Shown piece by piece: positions 32,689-42,759 of a stretch of DNA of 64,000 nucleotides (position 1 is its first letter; each line of letters opens with the position of its first letter). Origin of the DNA: Acidobacteriota bacterium (GTDB taxonomy: Bacteria; Acidobacteriota; Terriglobia; Bryobacterales; Bryobacteraceae); assembly GCA_016213775.1 (NCBI GenBank), contig JACQZR010000004.1:1-64000 (forward strand), written 5' to 3'. The position numbers were made by a program, and so were the translations under genes. A model generated the notes under the pieces. The model was not told where the DNA came from. It did no database searches and was given only the letters and a program-made list of their open reading frames with translations.

Positions 32689-34512
32689 ATGGTCAACGTG
32701 CTCGCTTTGATGATGCTGCCACTGATGGCGCAGGAGGATGGGCTGGCACGCTTCAAGCCGTTTACCAAGGTAGGTGCGTTCTCCAGCTACGATCGCACGG
32801 GGGGCAATGACGACGGGTTCTCGGGCAAGTATTCTTTCCTGCGTAAGGAAGGTGATGGGCTCATCATTGCGGAGCTGACGGAAGGGCCGGGAATGCTCAC
32901 TCGCATTTGGACTCCGACTCCAACAGACGATCCGATCGAGTTCTGGTTCGATGGCGAGCCGGCCCCGCGCTACCGGTTGAAGTTCATTGATCTGTTCACC
33001 GGTAAGCAGGCTCCGTTCGAAAAGCCGCTCGTCGGGTCAGGCGCCGGAGGCTACTACTCGTATGTCCCTTTGAAGTTCAGGAAGTCGATCCGGGTGATCG
33101 TGCGCGCGGAGAAGGTGCGGTTCCATCAGATCAACTATGCGCTTGGAAACGTCGATGCGCCAGAGATGGCAAAGGCCGTGCGGCAGCGTCACGTAGCCGA
33201 TGTGACCGTGACCGCGGCCAAGCCCGCATTGCTCTTCAGCGCGAAGAAGGGCGGGCGGATTCACAGCCTGAGGCTCTCGCCGGCCTCGGCGTTTGCAGGA
33301 CCGGCCCGCGACATCGTGCTGCGGGCGTATTGGGATGATGATTCCACCGCCGCCATCAACGTGCCGGTCGCGGATCTCTTTGGATATAGCTTCGGCGATC
33401 CGGCGGCGAAGTCGCTTCTCTTCGGCACCGATGACGGGGTGAACTTCATGCGCTTTCCGATGCCGTTCGATCGTGCCGCGCGCATCGAGATCGTCAGCGA
33501 GCGCGCCTCGCCGGTGAGCGTCCATGCGGAGGTGGAGCACTCCGATCGGAAACGGCTGGCGGACGAAGGCAGGTTTTACGCCGTGTGGCGCCGGGAGAAT
33601 CCGACACAGGCCGGGAAGCCTTTCACGTTCGTGGAAGCGCAGGGACGCGGTCATGTAGTGGGAACGACATTGCAGGCGCAGGGGTTTGATCCAGGGCGGA
33701 CTCCGTTCTTTGAAGGCGACGATCAGACCACGATTGACGGTGAACTGGCGATCCATGGAACCGGATCGGAGGACTTCTTCAACGGCGGCTGGTACGACAT
33801 TCCAGGCCGCTGGTATGGCCGTGTGTCGCTGCCCTACAGTGGATGCCTGGACTACAAAAAGCACATGGCGCGCACGGGTGCGTATCGCATTTTTCTCAAT
33901 GACGCGCTGGCGTTTCAAAAAAGTGTTCATGTCGCGATTGAGCATGCACCGGAGAAGAACAGCATCGCCACGGACTATACAGGCGTCACGTTCCTGTATG
34001 CTGACAGGCGGCCGGTTCCGGCGGCTCCATTGCCGCCGCTTGCGGCGCGGCGCGTGACCGATCCGGCGCGGCTTGTGTTCAGCCCCGGATGGACGGAGCC
34101 GGTGTATGCTTCTTCACTGGATAAAGCGAGTATCACCAAGAAGCGAACAAAGCTGGTGAACGCTGAGGTGCGCTATCTCTCGTTCCGTGCAGAGGACGCC
34201 GACCGGTTCGGCTCGCACTTCATCGCCTTCCATCTCGATATTCCAAGTTCCGGCAGGTACAAGGTGTCGCTGGAGGGGTTGAAGGGACCGGATCAGGGTA
34301 TCGTGCAGGTGGCGGTGAATGATCAACCTGTGGGTGAGCCGGTGGACCTCTATGCGCCGCGAGTGGATCATAGCGGCGTACGCGCGATGGCGACGGTGGA
34401 GTTTTGGCAAGGATTGAATCCGCTGTTCTTTCATCTGGTGGGGAAGAATGCTCAGTCGTCGGGGCTGGGCTTCGATATCGTGCGAATCCATGTGGAGCCG
34501 GTGGGGCGGTAG
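32689..34512 (+). CDS. GH172/DUF2961 family secreted glycoside hydrolase
   Basis: Start at the ATG at 32689, eight bases after GGAGG; 607 residues with a short signal peptide (LALMMLPLMAQ). The double jelly-roll DUF2961 fold is recognisable by ITELTEGPGMLTRIW-like (residue 60 region), SIRVIVRAEKVRFHQINY, and the active-site segment EGDDQTTIDGELAIHGTGSEDFFNGGW near residue 345. GH172 enzymes act on fructofuranosides or arabinofuranosides as trimers. A C-terminal domain (residues 470-607) with SSGRYKVSLEGLKGPDQG looks like a carbohydrate-binding module. Acts outside the cytoplasm. Confidence 0.85.
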   Translation: MVNVLALMMLPLMAQEDGLARFKPFTKVGAFSSYDRTGGNDDGFSGKYSFLRKEGDGLIIAELTEGPGMLTRIWTPTPTDDPIEFWFDGEPAPRYRLKFIDLFTGKQAPFEKPLVGSGAGGYYSYVPLKFRKSIRVIVRAEKVRFHQINYALGNVDAPEMAKAVRQRHVADVTVTAAKPALLFSAKKGGRIHSLRLSPASAFAGPARDIVLRAYWDDDSTAAINVPVADLFGYSFGDPAAKSLLFGTDDGVNFMRFPMPFDRAARIEIVSERASPVSVHAEVEHSDRKRLADEGRFYAVWRRENPTQAGKPFTFVEAQGRGHVVGTTLQAQGFDPGRTPFFEGDDQTTIDGELAIHGTGSEDFFNGGWYDIPGRWYGRVSLPYSGCLDYKKHMARTGAYRIFLNDALAFQKSVHVAIEHAPEKNSIATDYTGVTFLYADRRPVPAAPLPPLAARRVTDPARLVFSPGWTEPVYASSLDKASITKKRTKLVNAEVRYLSFRAEDADRFGSHFIAFHLDIPSSGRYKVSLEGLKGPDQGIVQVAVNDQPVGEPVDLYAPRVDHSGVRAMATVEFWQGLNPLFFHLVGKNAQSSGLGFDIVRIHVEPVGR

Positions 34513-34691
34513 CTTTCCGCCGCAATACGCCGTTTTGGACTCATGATTGCACTGTGGGCGATTTCGTGTCATCATTGAGCTGTAGTTCCTCAGTCCGTTG
34601 ATTTTGGCATCTTTCGATAGTTCTGGCCCAACCGCTCCTGTCCGATCCTGCCTGGATTCACTCGCTCTGTAACTTCAGAAAGAAACTCAAG

Positions 34692-34988
34692 TTGAAAAAT
34701 ATTTTTGTAGGAAACCTCAGCTTCAATTCGGCCGAAGATACGGTTCGATCGATGTTTGAGGCATTCGGCACCGTTGAACGTGTCAGCATCGTAACCGACC
34801 GTGATACTGGACGAGCGAAAGGTTTTGGGTTTGTCGAGATGAGCGGCGATGCCGAAGCGGATCGTGCAATCAACGCCCTCAACGGCAAAGACCTGGACGG
34901 ACGGAATCTCACAGTTAATGAGGCCCGTCCAAAAGGAGATCGCGGATCGGGCGGTGGCGGCGGTTCACGGCAGAACAACCGCTGGTAG
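34692..34988 (+). CDS. RRM RNA-binding protein
   Basis: A 98-residue protein starting with TTG at 34692; AGAAAG lies upstream. A single RNA-recognition motif: RNP2 IFVGNL (residues 4-9) and RNP1 KGFGFVEM (about 43-50), with a glycine-rich tail GSGGGGGSRQ. Such bacterial RRM proteins bind single-stranded RNA and are often induced by cold. The following gene codes an IF-1-like protein on the same strand, which fits a role in translation at low temperature. A stem-loop lies between. Confidence 0.93.
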   Translation: MKNIFVGNLSFNSAEDTVRSMFEAFGTVERVSIVTDRDTGRAKGFGFVEMSGDAEADRAINALNGKDLDGRNLTVNEARPKGDRGSGGGGGSRQNNRW

Positions 34989-35014
34989 GCAGGTAGTTCG
35001 GACGAAATCGGAAA

Positions 35015-35036
35015 GGGCAGCGGTTACCAGCTGCCC
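35015..35036 (+). terminator. Stem-loop after the RRM gene
   Basis: GGGCAGC (35015-35021) pairs with GCTGCCC (35030-35036) around eight bases. Cytosines follow, not thymines, so it is not a strong intrinsic terminator. It may attenuate transcription or shape the leader of the downstream IF-1-like gene. Confidence 0.4.
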
Positions 35037-35104
35037 CCCCGCACGCAGCAGCGGGCGGTGGTGAGCAACGCAATCTTGTATCAAAGGAAAGAGGTTTATC
35101 GAAC

Positions 35105-35386
35105 ATGAGAACTGGTGGGATGAGAACCGGCCCCAAGTCCGCAATGAGCACCCCGCGTCCCGGCGAGGACGAAAAGGAAGCAGGAATCGAAGTATTCGCG
35201 AAGGTTGTCGAGAAGTTCAGAGCGGGGATGTTTTCCCTTCAAGTCGAAGGAGGCCAGTCTGTGCTTGCCACCTTGGCAGGGCGACTCCGACGCAACCGGA
35301 TCAAAGTGATGAATGGAGATCGGGTCACGGTGGAGCTGTCGGCCTACGACTTGGGAAAAGGCAGAATCACTTACCGCCACAAGTAG
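35105..35386 (+). CDS. infA: Translation initiation factor IF-1 family protein
   Basis: A 93-residue protein with an S1/OB fold from about residue 30: FRAGMFSLQVEGGQSVLATL, GRLRRNRIKVMNGDRVTVEL and the signature end YDLGKGRITYRHK. IF-1 normally has 70-75 residues; this one has an extra N-terminal 20 or so residues (MRTGGMRTGPKSAMSTPRPG), and internal starts at residue 6 or 14 are possible. AAAGAGG lies upstream. It would occupy the A site of the 30S subunit. Since the usual infA lies in the ribosomal operon and none is seen here, this is likely a paralogue. Confidence 0.85.
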   Translation: MRTGGMRTGPKSAMSTPRPGEDEKEAGIEVFAKVVEKFRAGMFSLQVEGGQSVLATLAGRLRRNRIKVMNGDRVTVELSAYDLGKGRITYRHK

Positions 35387-35987
35387 GCGCCCTGGATCTC
35401 GACCAAGTCCCAGCCTGAACATGGTGGTGCCGTTGCCCCTTCGGCACCCGCGAGAAGTTGACCACCACTGGTCAGATAGAGTTTCCCCCCCAAGAAACAG
35501 GACCTGGAACAGCAAGAAGCCGCTGGGCAGGGACCATCATCCGCGCCCTATGCGCGGCGGCGGGAAGGATGTCGGGGAGACGATATCATCCACGCCGGAG
35601 GCGTGTGTGTTGGGGCGGCTACGATGGCCGGCGAAGGATGCGGGCTAACCTCTGGCGTGCCATTTTCGGGGCCTGCGCAGCGTTCACTTGCGTTACGGCC
35701 TGCAAACTCGCCAAGTCACCTACAGTGACCCTCTACACCAGAGGCTTCAGCAGATTCGTTACCTCCACTACTGCTCCGATTGCTACCGGGTGGAGCGAAC
35801 CAGTTCCCGGGCGGGATTAAGCCCGCTGTGGACCAGCGCCTTTCACGGCGCACCAGATATTTTTGGCTAGTCTTTACGATACTTTACACCGCGTTTCCCT
35901 CTCGAGGTAACCTTGCAGCGGTTGCCGCCATCCTTTTGATTGATGGCAACAACTATGTCCGAATCCAAGATTCACAATGGGGGAACC
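35387..35987. other. Intergenic stretch, no supported gene
   Basis: Two overlapping plus-strand frames occur around 35638-35870, one starting MRANLWRAIFGACAAFTC, which superficially looks like a lipoprotein leader. Neither has a recognisable domain, a good ribosome-binding site or a convincing amino-acid composition. I see no repeat or RNA gene. Confidence 0.45.
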
Positions 35988-36389
35988 ATGAAAGTTCGTT
36001 TATCAATGCTGTCGTGCCTGCTTGCCGTCAGCGCCTTCGCGGCCGACGTCACCGGCAAGTGGAACGCGGAAATGCCCGGCCGCGACGGCCAGACTCGCCA
36101 GGTGCCCTTCAACTTCAAAGCCGACGGCGCGACGCTCACCGGCACGGTTGGCGGAATGGGCGGCGACACCGAAATCAAGAATGGCAAGGTCGTAGGCGAC
36201 GAAATCTCATTCGATGTCATCCGTGAATTCAATGGCAACGAGTTCAAAATGCACTATGTCGGCAAAGTGTCCGGCAACGAAATCAAATTCAAGATCGAAC
36301 GTCCCGCCGGTGGGCCCGGTGGCGCTCAGGGCAAGGGCGGCGGTAAGCGTGGCCCATCCGAGTTCACCGCCAAGCGCGTCACTTCATAG
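35988..36389 (+). CDS. Small secreted lipocalin-like protein
   Basis: The ATG at 35988 follows GGGGGAACC and starts a signal peptide (LSMLSCLLAVSAFAA); 133 residues. The mature protein opens DVTGKWNAEMPG and continues as a series of beta-strands (FKADGATLTGTVGGMGGDTEI, DEISFDVIREFNGNEF, HYVGKVSGNEIKF), then a Gly/Lys-rich loop and FTAKRV at the end. The pattern G-x-W near the start and TAKR at the end also occurs in the C-terminal domain of the gene at 63265-64000, so both likely share a small calycin-like barrel. Function unknown; perhaps binding of a hydrophobic ligand. Confidence 0.75.
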   Translation: MKVRLSMLSCLLAVSAFAADVTGKWNAEMPGRDGQTRQVPFNFKADGATLTGTVGGMGGDTEIKNGKVVGDEISFDVIREFNGNEFKMHYVGKVSGNEIKFKIERPAGGPGGAQGKGGGKRGPSEFTAKRVTS

Positions 36390-36549
36390 CCAACCCAAGG
36401 CCACTTAGCTTCCGCTGTTGATGTCCGGCGTTGTCAGGGGCAGCCTCTCAGTCCAATGCCACGCGGTTATGTCCGCCAAACCCTCCCGCGGTTTCATGCA
36501 TCGCGGCCGGTCGCGACCAGCCTGTCTTCGGGTTACACCACCTGCAAAC

Positions 36550-37155
36550 TCACACCCCGACGCCGCGACGCCCGAGTTCCTCCACCAGCCGCTCATACCC
36601 TGTGAACTGCACCGCGTCGATGCCATGCCCGCGCGCACCCTCCACATACGCCGGAACGTCGTCAGTGAAGAAGCACTCCTCGGCGGCACACCCTGCCAGC
36701 TTCACCGCAGTCTCATAGATCAGCGGGTCGGGCTTCATCGCCCCCACCTTGTACGACAGCACATAGTCGTCGAAATGCCGCAGAATCGGGTAATGCTCCC
36801 ATACCATCTCGAAGTGAAACGCGTTGGTATTGGAGAGCAGCAGCACGCGGTATTGCTCGCGCAGCTTTATTACCAGAGAATCGGGAATCAACGTCGGCTT
36901 CAGAAAAATGATGCTCCAGATACGGCGGAATTCCTGCTCGTCAATGCTCAGCTCCAGTGTCTCTGAAATGCGCTGGAAAAACTCCGGCGGCTCAATCTTG
37001 CCCGACTCGAACACCGGCACCAGTCCCGTGGCCGAAATCCGCTCCCGGATCTCCTGCGGTGCGAAACGGCAATGCTCCGCCATGGCCGTGTAACCTCGCA
37101 AGAAGTCGAAGGGGACGATGACGTTGCCCAGATCAAAAATGATGGTTTTCAGCAT
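36550..37155 (-). CDS. HAD superfamily (subfamily IA) hydrolase
   Basis: A 201-residue HAD phosphatase. Motif I is IFDLGNVIVPFD (residues 6-17, nucleophile Asp8, general acid position occupied by Gly10, as in the YihX-like subgroup). Motif II is LLLSNTN near residue 107, the lysine motif YVLSYKVGAMKPDP near residue 133, and motif III FFTDDVPAYVEGA near residue 165. The helical cap is between motifs I and II. Probably a cytoplasmic sugar-phosphate or nucleotide phosphatase. It is divergent from the sensor kinase gene. Confidence 0.87.
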   Translation of the reverse strand: MLKTIIFDLGNVIVPFDFLRGYTAMAEHCRFAPQEIRERISATGLVPVFESGKIEPPEFFQRISETLELSIDEQEFRRIWSIIFLKPTLIPDSLVIKLREQYRVLLLSNTNAFHFEMVWEHYPILRHFDDYVLSYKVGAMKPDPLIYETAVKLAGCAAEECFFTDDVPAYVEGARGHGIDAVQFTGYERLVEELGRRGVGV

Positions 37156-37254
37156 GAATCGAATATGTATCTCTGATTGTAGCTGGCGCGTCCGCGCAGT
37201 GTGGATATAGGTAAGGTTTTCCGCCAGTACTGCCGATAGACCGACAGACCTCAG

Positions 37255-40200
37255 ATGAAAGCCAGCGGATCGGGGCTGTTACTCATCCTCACGCTGTTCG
37301 CCGCCGCTCCCCTCGCCGGGCAGCGCCACAGCTTTCGTGTCTACGGACCGCCGGACGGCCTCGAAATCGGCACGGTGGAAACCGCCGCCCAGGACAAGAC
37401 CGGCTACCTTTGGGTGGGCACGCAAAGCGGCCTGTTCCGCTACGACGGACACCGCTTCACGCTCTACGGCACGCCCGAAGGCCTTCCGTCTTCCTACATC
37501 ACCGCGATCCACATCACCGAATCCAGCGAGTTGATTGTCGCCACGCCGCGAGGAGTCGCGCAGTACCAAGGGGGGCGCTTCCACGCTTTCGTGACTCCCC
37601 ACAACCGGCTGGGCCTCCCGTTCTCGCGAAGTTCCATGGCATCGCGCGCCGGCCAACTGCTCATCGCAACCGATGACGGGATCAGCGTCGCTACGCGCGG
37701 CGTCAACGGCCGCTATCAGATCGAACGCACCATACCGAGCCCGGACGGGCCGCCGCTCGCCGTGCATCTCCATCGCAACGGCGTCATCTGGCTCACCACC
37801 GTAAACAAGCTCTGCCGGCTTATCGGAGCGGCGAAGCAGGAAACCATCGCCTGCGAACCGGACTCCATCGGGCTGCGCGGCGACCGTTACCGGGTCATTA
37901 CCTCCGACGCTTCCGGTACGCTGTATCTGCGCAACGAATCCTACCTCTTGATGAGGCGCCCAAATGCTACCCGGTTTGAAGACATTACTCCCCCCAACGG
38001 CGCCGTGCCGATGCGGCGCACCCATCTTTTAATCGACTCACAGAACCGTCTGCTCACCACCGTCAAGCACGGTTTCGCGGTGCGCCAGAACAACAACTGG
38101 ATGGAAGTGACCGCGGAATCGGGCCTCCCGAGCAGCGTTCCCAGCTTCCTTCTGCAAGATCGCGAAGGCGCAATCTGGATCGGCACCAACGGCCACGGTC
38201 TGTTGCGTTGGGTGGGTCATCTGGAATGGTCGCGCTGGGGCAAATCCGAAGGGCTCGGCGATGACTATGTGTGGTCGATCGCGCGCGATGCCAGGCGCAG
38301 GCTCTGGATCGGCACGGACACCGCGTTGTATCGCGCCACTGACGACAGTCAGGATCTTCGTTTCCAGACGGTGCGGGCCCCCGGTCTCCAAGGTTCCGTC
38401 TATAGCCTTGTGGTCGCGCCCGATGGTTCCATCTGGGCGGGCACCAACAAAGGCGCGCTGTGCCGCCTGCAATCGGACACTCTGTCCTCGCAATGCTACG
38501 GCAAGGCGCACGGATTGGAGATGCTCAACATTCGACGTCTTCTGCTCGCGAAGGATCAGCGGCTGTGGGTCTCCGGCAGCCATGGAGTGTACCGCTCTCA
38601 GCATCCCATCACGTCCTCCGGACCAGTCCGGTTTGAGCAATTGCCCGTGCCGCAACTGAACACACATGAGACTTTCTTCGACGCCATTGTCGATCATGAA
38701 GGCCGGTTCTGGTTTGCGGGAGCACTTGGGTTGGTGAAATACGAGAACGGCCAGTGGCGGCGCTTCACCACTCGCGACGGCTTGCGTCATGACGCCGTGC
38801 ACCTGGTGGCCGAGGATGCCGGCGGTGTCATCTGGGCCGGATATCGCGAACATCTCACCCCCGCTGTACTGCGCCGCTCCGGCGATCAATGGAAGGTGGA
38901 CGAGGCGCCGCGTGGGGAGGGCCGCCCGGTCCAATCCACGGTATCGTTGACACGGGCCGCGGATGGCTCCATGTGGTTTGGAAGCCTCTCGGGACTCTAT
39001 CAATGGAACGGGCAGCGCTGGCTGCGCTACACCTCGCTCGACGGTCTGGTGTGGGACGATTGCAACAGCCGCGCCATCCTCTCCGAAGCGGACGGCACTA
39101 TCTGGGTGGGCACCAGCCGCGGGCTTAGCCGTTTCCGCCCGCGCAAGGGTCACGAACCGTCCCCGCCGGTCACCGTCATCTCAGAGGTGCGCTCGGCAAA
39201 TCGTACCCTGATGGCGAACAGCAATCCAACCGCATCACAATTGACGCTCCCTTCAGGGCACACCAACACCATCGAATTCGCTGCGCTTTCCTACGCCAAT
39301 GAACGCTCGATTGAGTTCCGCTTCCGGCTCGCCGGGTCTGACCGCGACTGGCAATTGACCCGCGAGCACACCACCTCTTTCAACCGCCTCGGCTACGGCG
39401 ACTATTCGTTTCAGGTGCAGGCGCGGACACCCAACACCGTCTGGGGCCCTGTGGCCACGCTCGAGTTCACCGTCAAACCTCCGTGGTACCGGCATTGGTC
39501 CGCGCAGGTAGCCTCCATCATCGTTCTTCTGCTCTTCATGCTCGCCTTTGCACGCTGGCGCAGCCGCCGTCTGGAGCGCGAGAAGCTGCATCTGGAAAGC
39601 CTCGTGGCAGAGCGGACCCGCGAACTGGAGCATGCCCGCAACCGCGCCGAGGACGCCAGCCGGATGAAAAGCGAGTTCCTCGCCAACATGTCGCATGAAA
39701 TCCGCACACCGATGAACGGGATTCTCGGCATGACCCATCTGCTCGCTGCCACGCAGTTGAGCAACGAACAGGAGGATTACCTGGAAGCCGCGCGTAGTTC
39801 CGCCGACGTGCTGTTGACCCTGGTGGATGAAATCCTCGATTTCTCCAAAATTGAAGCCGGCAGGATGGAGTTGCATCCATCTCCGTTCTCGGTGCGCGAT
39901 TGCGTCCGCAGCGCTGCCCAAACCCTGCTCCCGAAAGCCATAGAGAAGCGCCTGGAATTGGTCTGGCAAGTCGACGAAGCGATTCCCACGGTGTTGATGG
40001 GTGACAATGTGCGGCTTCGCCAGGTGCTGCTCAACCTGCTCGGCAATGCCATCAAGTTCACCGCCTCCGGCACGGTCAGCATCGACGTGGAACTGAAGCA
40101 GGACACTCCGCAAGGCGTCCATCTGCGTTTCTCAGTATCGGACACGGGCATCGGCATTGCCGCGGAAAAGCAGGCGATGATCTTTGAAGCGTTCCGCCAG

Positions 40201-40845
40201 GCCGACGGTTCCACCAGCCGCCACTTCGGCGGCACCGGACTCGGGCTGGCGATTTCCAAGCGCCTCGTCGGCATGATGGGCGGAGTCATTCACGTAGAAA
40301 GCGAAGCGGGCAAAGGCAGCCGTTTCGAATTTACGGCGCAATTGGAGAACGCGCCGGCGGGGCACTTCCGCGAAGCGGGCAACGCGGTCCAGATGCTCAA
40401 CATTCCGCCCTTGCGGGTGCTGCTTGTGGAAGACAACATCGTCAACCAGAAACTCGCGCGCCTGCTGCTGGAAAAACAAGGTCATTCGGTCGAGCTCGCT
40501 GCCAATGGGCAGCAGGCGCTCGACATCCTGGACACCACCTCGTTCGATCTCGTGCTAATGGATGTGCAAATGCCGGAGATGGACGGCCTCACCGCTACAC
40601 GCCTTCTTCGCGAACGCGAGGCCATGCGAGGCGGACATACGGTGGTCATCGCGCTTACCGCCAATGTCATGCAGGGCGATCGCGAACGCTGCATCGCCTC
40701 CGGCATGGATCACTACATCTCAAAGCCGATCGCCGCGGAGGAATTCCTCCACGCAGTGGCCATTGCCGCTTCCAACCAGTCCATTAGATCCGGTACGCCC
40801 GCAGAGCCGTCTTCCGAAGTATTGACTCCTGTTCGTCCCGGCTGA
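37255..40845 (+). CDS. Hybrid two-component sensor (propeller, Y_Y_Y, histidine kinase, receiver)
   Basis: A 1196-residue membrane protein. Signal peptide residues 1-21. Residues 30-650 are two-component propeller repeats ([36 protein letters not shown]). A Y_Y_Y domain follows (about 665-740), a transmembrane helix (about 745-768), and a coiled stretch. Then HisKA with [12 protein letters not shown] (His814), HATPase with [12 protein letters not shown] and GTGLGLAIS, and a receiver with [13 protein letters not shown] (Asp1103). No output DNA-binding domain, so a separate partner gets the phosphate. The propeller probably senses a carbohydrate or surface signal. Its last 62 bases overlap the convergent amidohydrolase gene. 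Confidence 0.93.
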   Translation: MKASGSGLLLILTLFAAAPLAGQRHSFRVYGPPDGLEIGTVETAAQDKTGYLWVGTQSGLFRYDGHRFTLYGTPEGLPSSYITAIHITESSELIVATPRGVAQYQGGRFHAFVTPHNRLGLPFSRSSMASRAGQLLIATDDGISVATRGVNGRYQIERTIPSPDGPPLAVHLHRNGVIWLTTVNKLCRLIGAAKQETIACEPDSIGLRGDRYRVITSDASGTLYLRNESYLLMRRPNATRFEDITPPNGAVPMRRTHLLIDSQNRLLTTVKHGFAVRQNNNWMEVTAESGLPSSVPSFLLQDREGAIWIGTNGHGLLRWVGHLEWSRWGKSEGLGDDYVWSIARDARRRLWIGTDTALYRATDDSQDLRFQTVRAPGLQGSVYSLVVAPDGSIWAGTNKGALCRLQSDTLSSQCYGKAHGLEMLNIRRLLLAKDQRLWVSGSHGVYRSQHPITSSGPVRFEQLPVPQLNTHETFFDAIVDHEGRFWFAGALGLVKYENGQWRRFTTRDGLRHDAVHLVAEDAGGVIWAGYREHLTPAVLRRSGDQWKVDEAPRGEGRPVQSTVSLTRAADGSMWFGSLSGLYQWNGQRWLRYTSLDGLVWDDCNSRAILSEADGTIWVGTSRGLSRFRPRKGHEPSPPVTVISEVRSANRTLMANSNPTASQLTLPSGHTNTIEFAALSYANERSIEFRFRLAGSDRDWQLTREHTTSFNRLGYGDYSFQVQARTPNTVWGPVATLEFTVKPPWYRHWSAQVASIIVLLLFMLAFARWRSRRLEREKLHLESLVAERTRELEHARNRAEDASRMKSEFLANMSHEIRTPMNGILGMTHLLAATQLSNEQEDYLEAARSSADVLLTLVDEILDFSKIEAGRMELHPSPFSVRDCVRSAAQTLLPKAIEKRLELVWQVDEAIPTVLMGDNVRLRQVLLNLLGNAIKFTASGTVSIDVELKQDTPQGVHLRFSVSDTGIGIAAEKQAMIFEAFRQADGSTSRHFGGTGLGLAISKRLVGMMGGVIHVESEAGKGSRFEFTAQLENAPAGHFREAGNAVQMLNIPPLRVLLVEDNIVNQKLARLLLEKQGHSVELAANGQQALDILDTTSFDLVLMDVQMPEMDGLTATRLLREREAMRGGHTVVIALTANVMQGDRERCIASGMDHYISKPIAAEEFLHAVAIAASNQSIRSGTPAEPSSEVLTPVRPG

Positions 40846-41638
40846 GGCGCGCAATCCAGCCACGTACCACGCTCACCCAATGGCCGTACTTCCCCGCCGC
40901 TTCCAACACCGGCCAGTCCGAAGCGAACATCAGCCGCGATGGCGTGAACGCTTCCAGTGCCACCTCAAAATACGGCGCCAACTGCTCCCCGGTCCACGAA
41001 TTCCAATCGGCTTCGGTGGCCATCCCGGAAAGCTTGCAGAACACATGCTGGCGGCGGGACAGCTCGCGCAGACTCTCGCGCCATGGTGAGAGCGCCCCGT
41101 CCTTGATGCGCGGCTTGGCGAGGTGGTCGAGAATGAACGTCTGATGCGGGTTCGCATCCACCAGTTGGATCGCTTGCGGCAGATGCCGCTCGTGGATCAG
41201 AATGTCGTAGCCGAGCCCGTGCTCGCGTAGCCGCCGGATCCCCTGATGAAAATCCGCACGCAGCATGTAGTTCGGATCCGGCTCGTCCTGCAGTACGTGA
41301 CGCACCGCACGCAGCTTGGGAAACGCCGCGAACCGCTCCAGGTGTACCGCTACATCACGATCCACCAGCGGCACCCATCCCACCACTCCCAACATGTACT
41401 CCCGCGTCGAAGCCAGATCCAGAAGCCACTGCGTTTCCCGCAGCGTCTGTCGGGCCTGTACAGCTATTGCTCCCTGCACATTCGCCGCACCCATTTCCCG
41501 CCACAAATCGTCCGGCGTGTAGTCGCGGCGCAGAGCTTTCATCTCCTCGCCGATCCATCCATATTCCACCGGATCGTAGTTCCACAGATGATGATGGGCG
41601 TCCACAGCGGCTATTGCCTCAGTGCCGCTCGTATTCAT
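40784..41638 (-). CDS. Amidohydrolase family 2 (lactonase-like) enzyme
   Basis: A 284-residue TIM-barrel metal hydrolase of the L-fuconolactonase/2-pyrone-4,6-dicarboxylate lactonase group: metal-binding [11 protein letters not shown] at residues 13-23, [12 protein letters not shown] near 108, [11 protein letters not shown] near 145, FILDHLAKP near 166 and [12 protein letters not shown] near 240 with the catalytic Asp. Most likely it opens a sugar lactone in a fucose- or uronate-type pathway, though the substrate is not determined. Its start overlaps the stop of the upstream DUF155 gene by ATGA, so the genes are translationally coupled. Possible cotranscription with the sialidase-like gene upstream would fit glycan use. 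Confidence 0.85.
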   Translation of the reverse strand: MNTSGTEAIAAVDAHHHLWNYDPVEYGWIGEEMKALRRDYTPDDLWREMGAANVQGAIAVQARQTLRETQWLLDLASTREYMLGVVGWVPLVDRDVAVHLERFAAFPKLRAVRHVLQDEPDPNYMLRADFHQGIRRLREHGLGYDILIHERHLPQAIQLVDANPHQTFILDHLAKPRIKDGALSPWRESLRELSRRQHVFCKLSGMATEADWNSWTGEQLAPYFEVALEAFTPSRLMFASDWPVLEAAGKYGHWVSVVRGWIARLSRDEQESILRKTALRAYRI

Positions 41639-42735
41639 TTCTTGCCCCCCAATAACAGGACCAGGTCGACGATCAATATGACAACCACCATCAATTCCAG
41701 CACAAAAGCCCGGCCCTGGTGAAACTCAGCCATCAGAAACTGGTAGAGCTCGCCGGCCGCCCGCAGTTTGTCCTCAACCAGACGCCGCGAATCCGGCACT
41801 CCGATGCGCGCCGCCGCCATCTTGTAGGCGCGCGCATAGTACATATCGCTGAGAAACTTGATGGCGTTGTCGGCACGCTCAGAAAGTTCCATCACTTCCA
41901 GCCGCAGACGGTTCAACCGGTTCGCCTCGCGCGCCATCTTCCAACGCCGCCAGATGCCCGGACGCTCATCCACCAGTTGGTAGACTTCCTTCAAGACCTG
42001 CGTCAGCAGCTCGTCATAGTGCCGGTATTCGAGCAGTTGTGAGTTCGCGTACTCCAGCAGTTGTTGCGTCTCCTGCGCGGACTCGACGTGCGAATCGTAG
42101 ATCAGCGCCGACGTCCAGCCCACAACCAGCAGGTCCGATGGCGAATAGGACATCGACGCCGCCAGCACCTCCTGCCGCTCCGTCGCGCTCAGTGTGCCCC
42201 GCTCCCCGCGAACCATTTGCGCGATCTCGGCCCCGTCCCGCTCCAACAACTGCTGCGCCAGGGAATTCCGGCCATCGTCGTCCATCGCCTGCCGCAACTC
42301 GATGATCACGTAGTCCTCACTCAACACGCGCCTTGCCGGCTTGCGCAGCGCACTCTGCACAGCCGGCAATTGCGCGCGAACGGCCTGTTCGGCCACGCTC
42401 TCCAGTTCCTGGGCGCCCACCCATCTAGCGGCTTTGCGGATCAGCTCATTCCAATCGGTATTCTCAAATGGCAGTTCCATCTCGACGGACACAACGCCGT
42501 AATCGAAGTAGCGCATGCGCGCCGGAAAATGCTCCCCTGTCGCCAGTGCGATAGCAGGCACCCGCGTTTCCAGCGGAGCTTTCTCAAAGCGCACATAACC
42601 GGCGGGCTGATGCCGCAGCGCCGGTTCGCGATCAGGCTTTTCCAGCTTCAGAATACTGCGCACTTCTTCAATGTCGATTTCCTCGCTCACGTCAAAAAAG
42701 TAGAGGAGACGAAAACTTCCAGTCAATGACGGCAT
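41635..42735 (-). CDS. DUF155 (RMD1-like) membrane-anchored protein
   Basis: A 366-residue protein from the ATG at 42735, chosen because AGGTGG precedes it by five bases; a GTG at 42744 is possible. It shows the RMD1/YagE pattern: LATGEHFPARMRYFDYGVVSVEMEL, VSEDYVIIELRQ-like strands, a long helical C-terminal part (EYRHYDELLTQVLKEVYQL, ANRLNRLRLEVMELSERADN), and a final transmembrane helix (FVLELMVVVILIVDLVLLLGG). Homologues in yeast mitochondria organise respiratory functions; in bacteria the role is unknown. It is the second-last gene of a minus-strand run. Confidence 0.85.
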   Translation of the reverse strand: MPSLTGSFRLLYFFDVSEEIDIEEVRSILKLEKPDREPALRHQPAGYVRFEKAPLETRVPAIALATGEHFPARMRYFDYGVVSVEMELPFENTDWNELIRKAARWVGAQELESVAEQAVRAQLPAVQSALRKPARRVLSEDYVIIELRQAMDDDGRNSLAQQLLERDGAEIAQMVRGERGTLSATERQEVLAASMSYSPSDLLVVGWTSALIYDSHVESAQETQQLLEYANSQLLEYRHYDELLTQVLKEVYQLVDERPGIWRRWKMAREANRLNRLRLEVMELSERADNAIKFLSDMYYARAYKMAAARIGVPDSRRLVEDKLRAAGELYQFLMAEFHQGRAFVLELMVVVILIVDLVLLLGGKK

Positions 42736-42759
42736 GAAAGCCACCTTTCCGGAATTCAG

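Noticed and set aside
35638-35820. 60-codon frame resembling a lipoprotein start
   Set aside because: Lipobox is poor, no SD, no continuation into a plausible mature protein.
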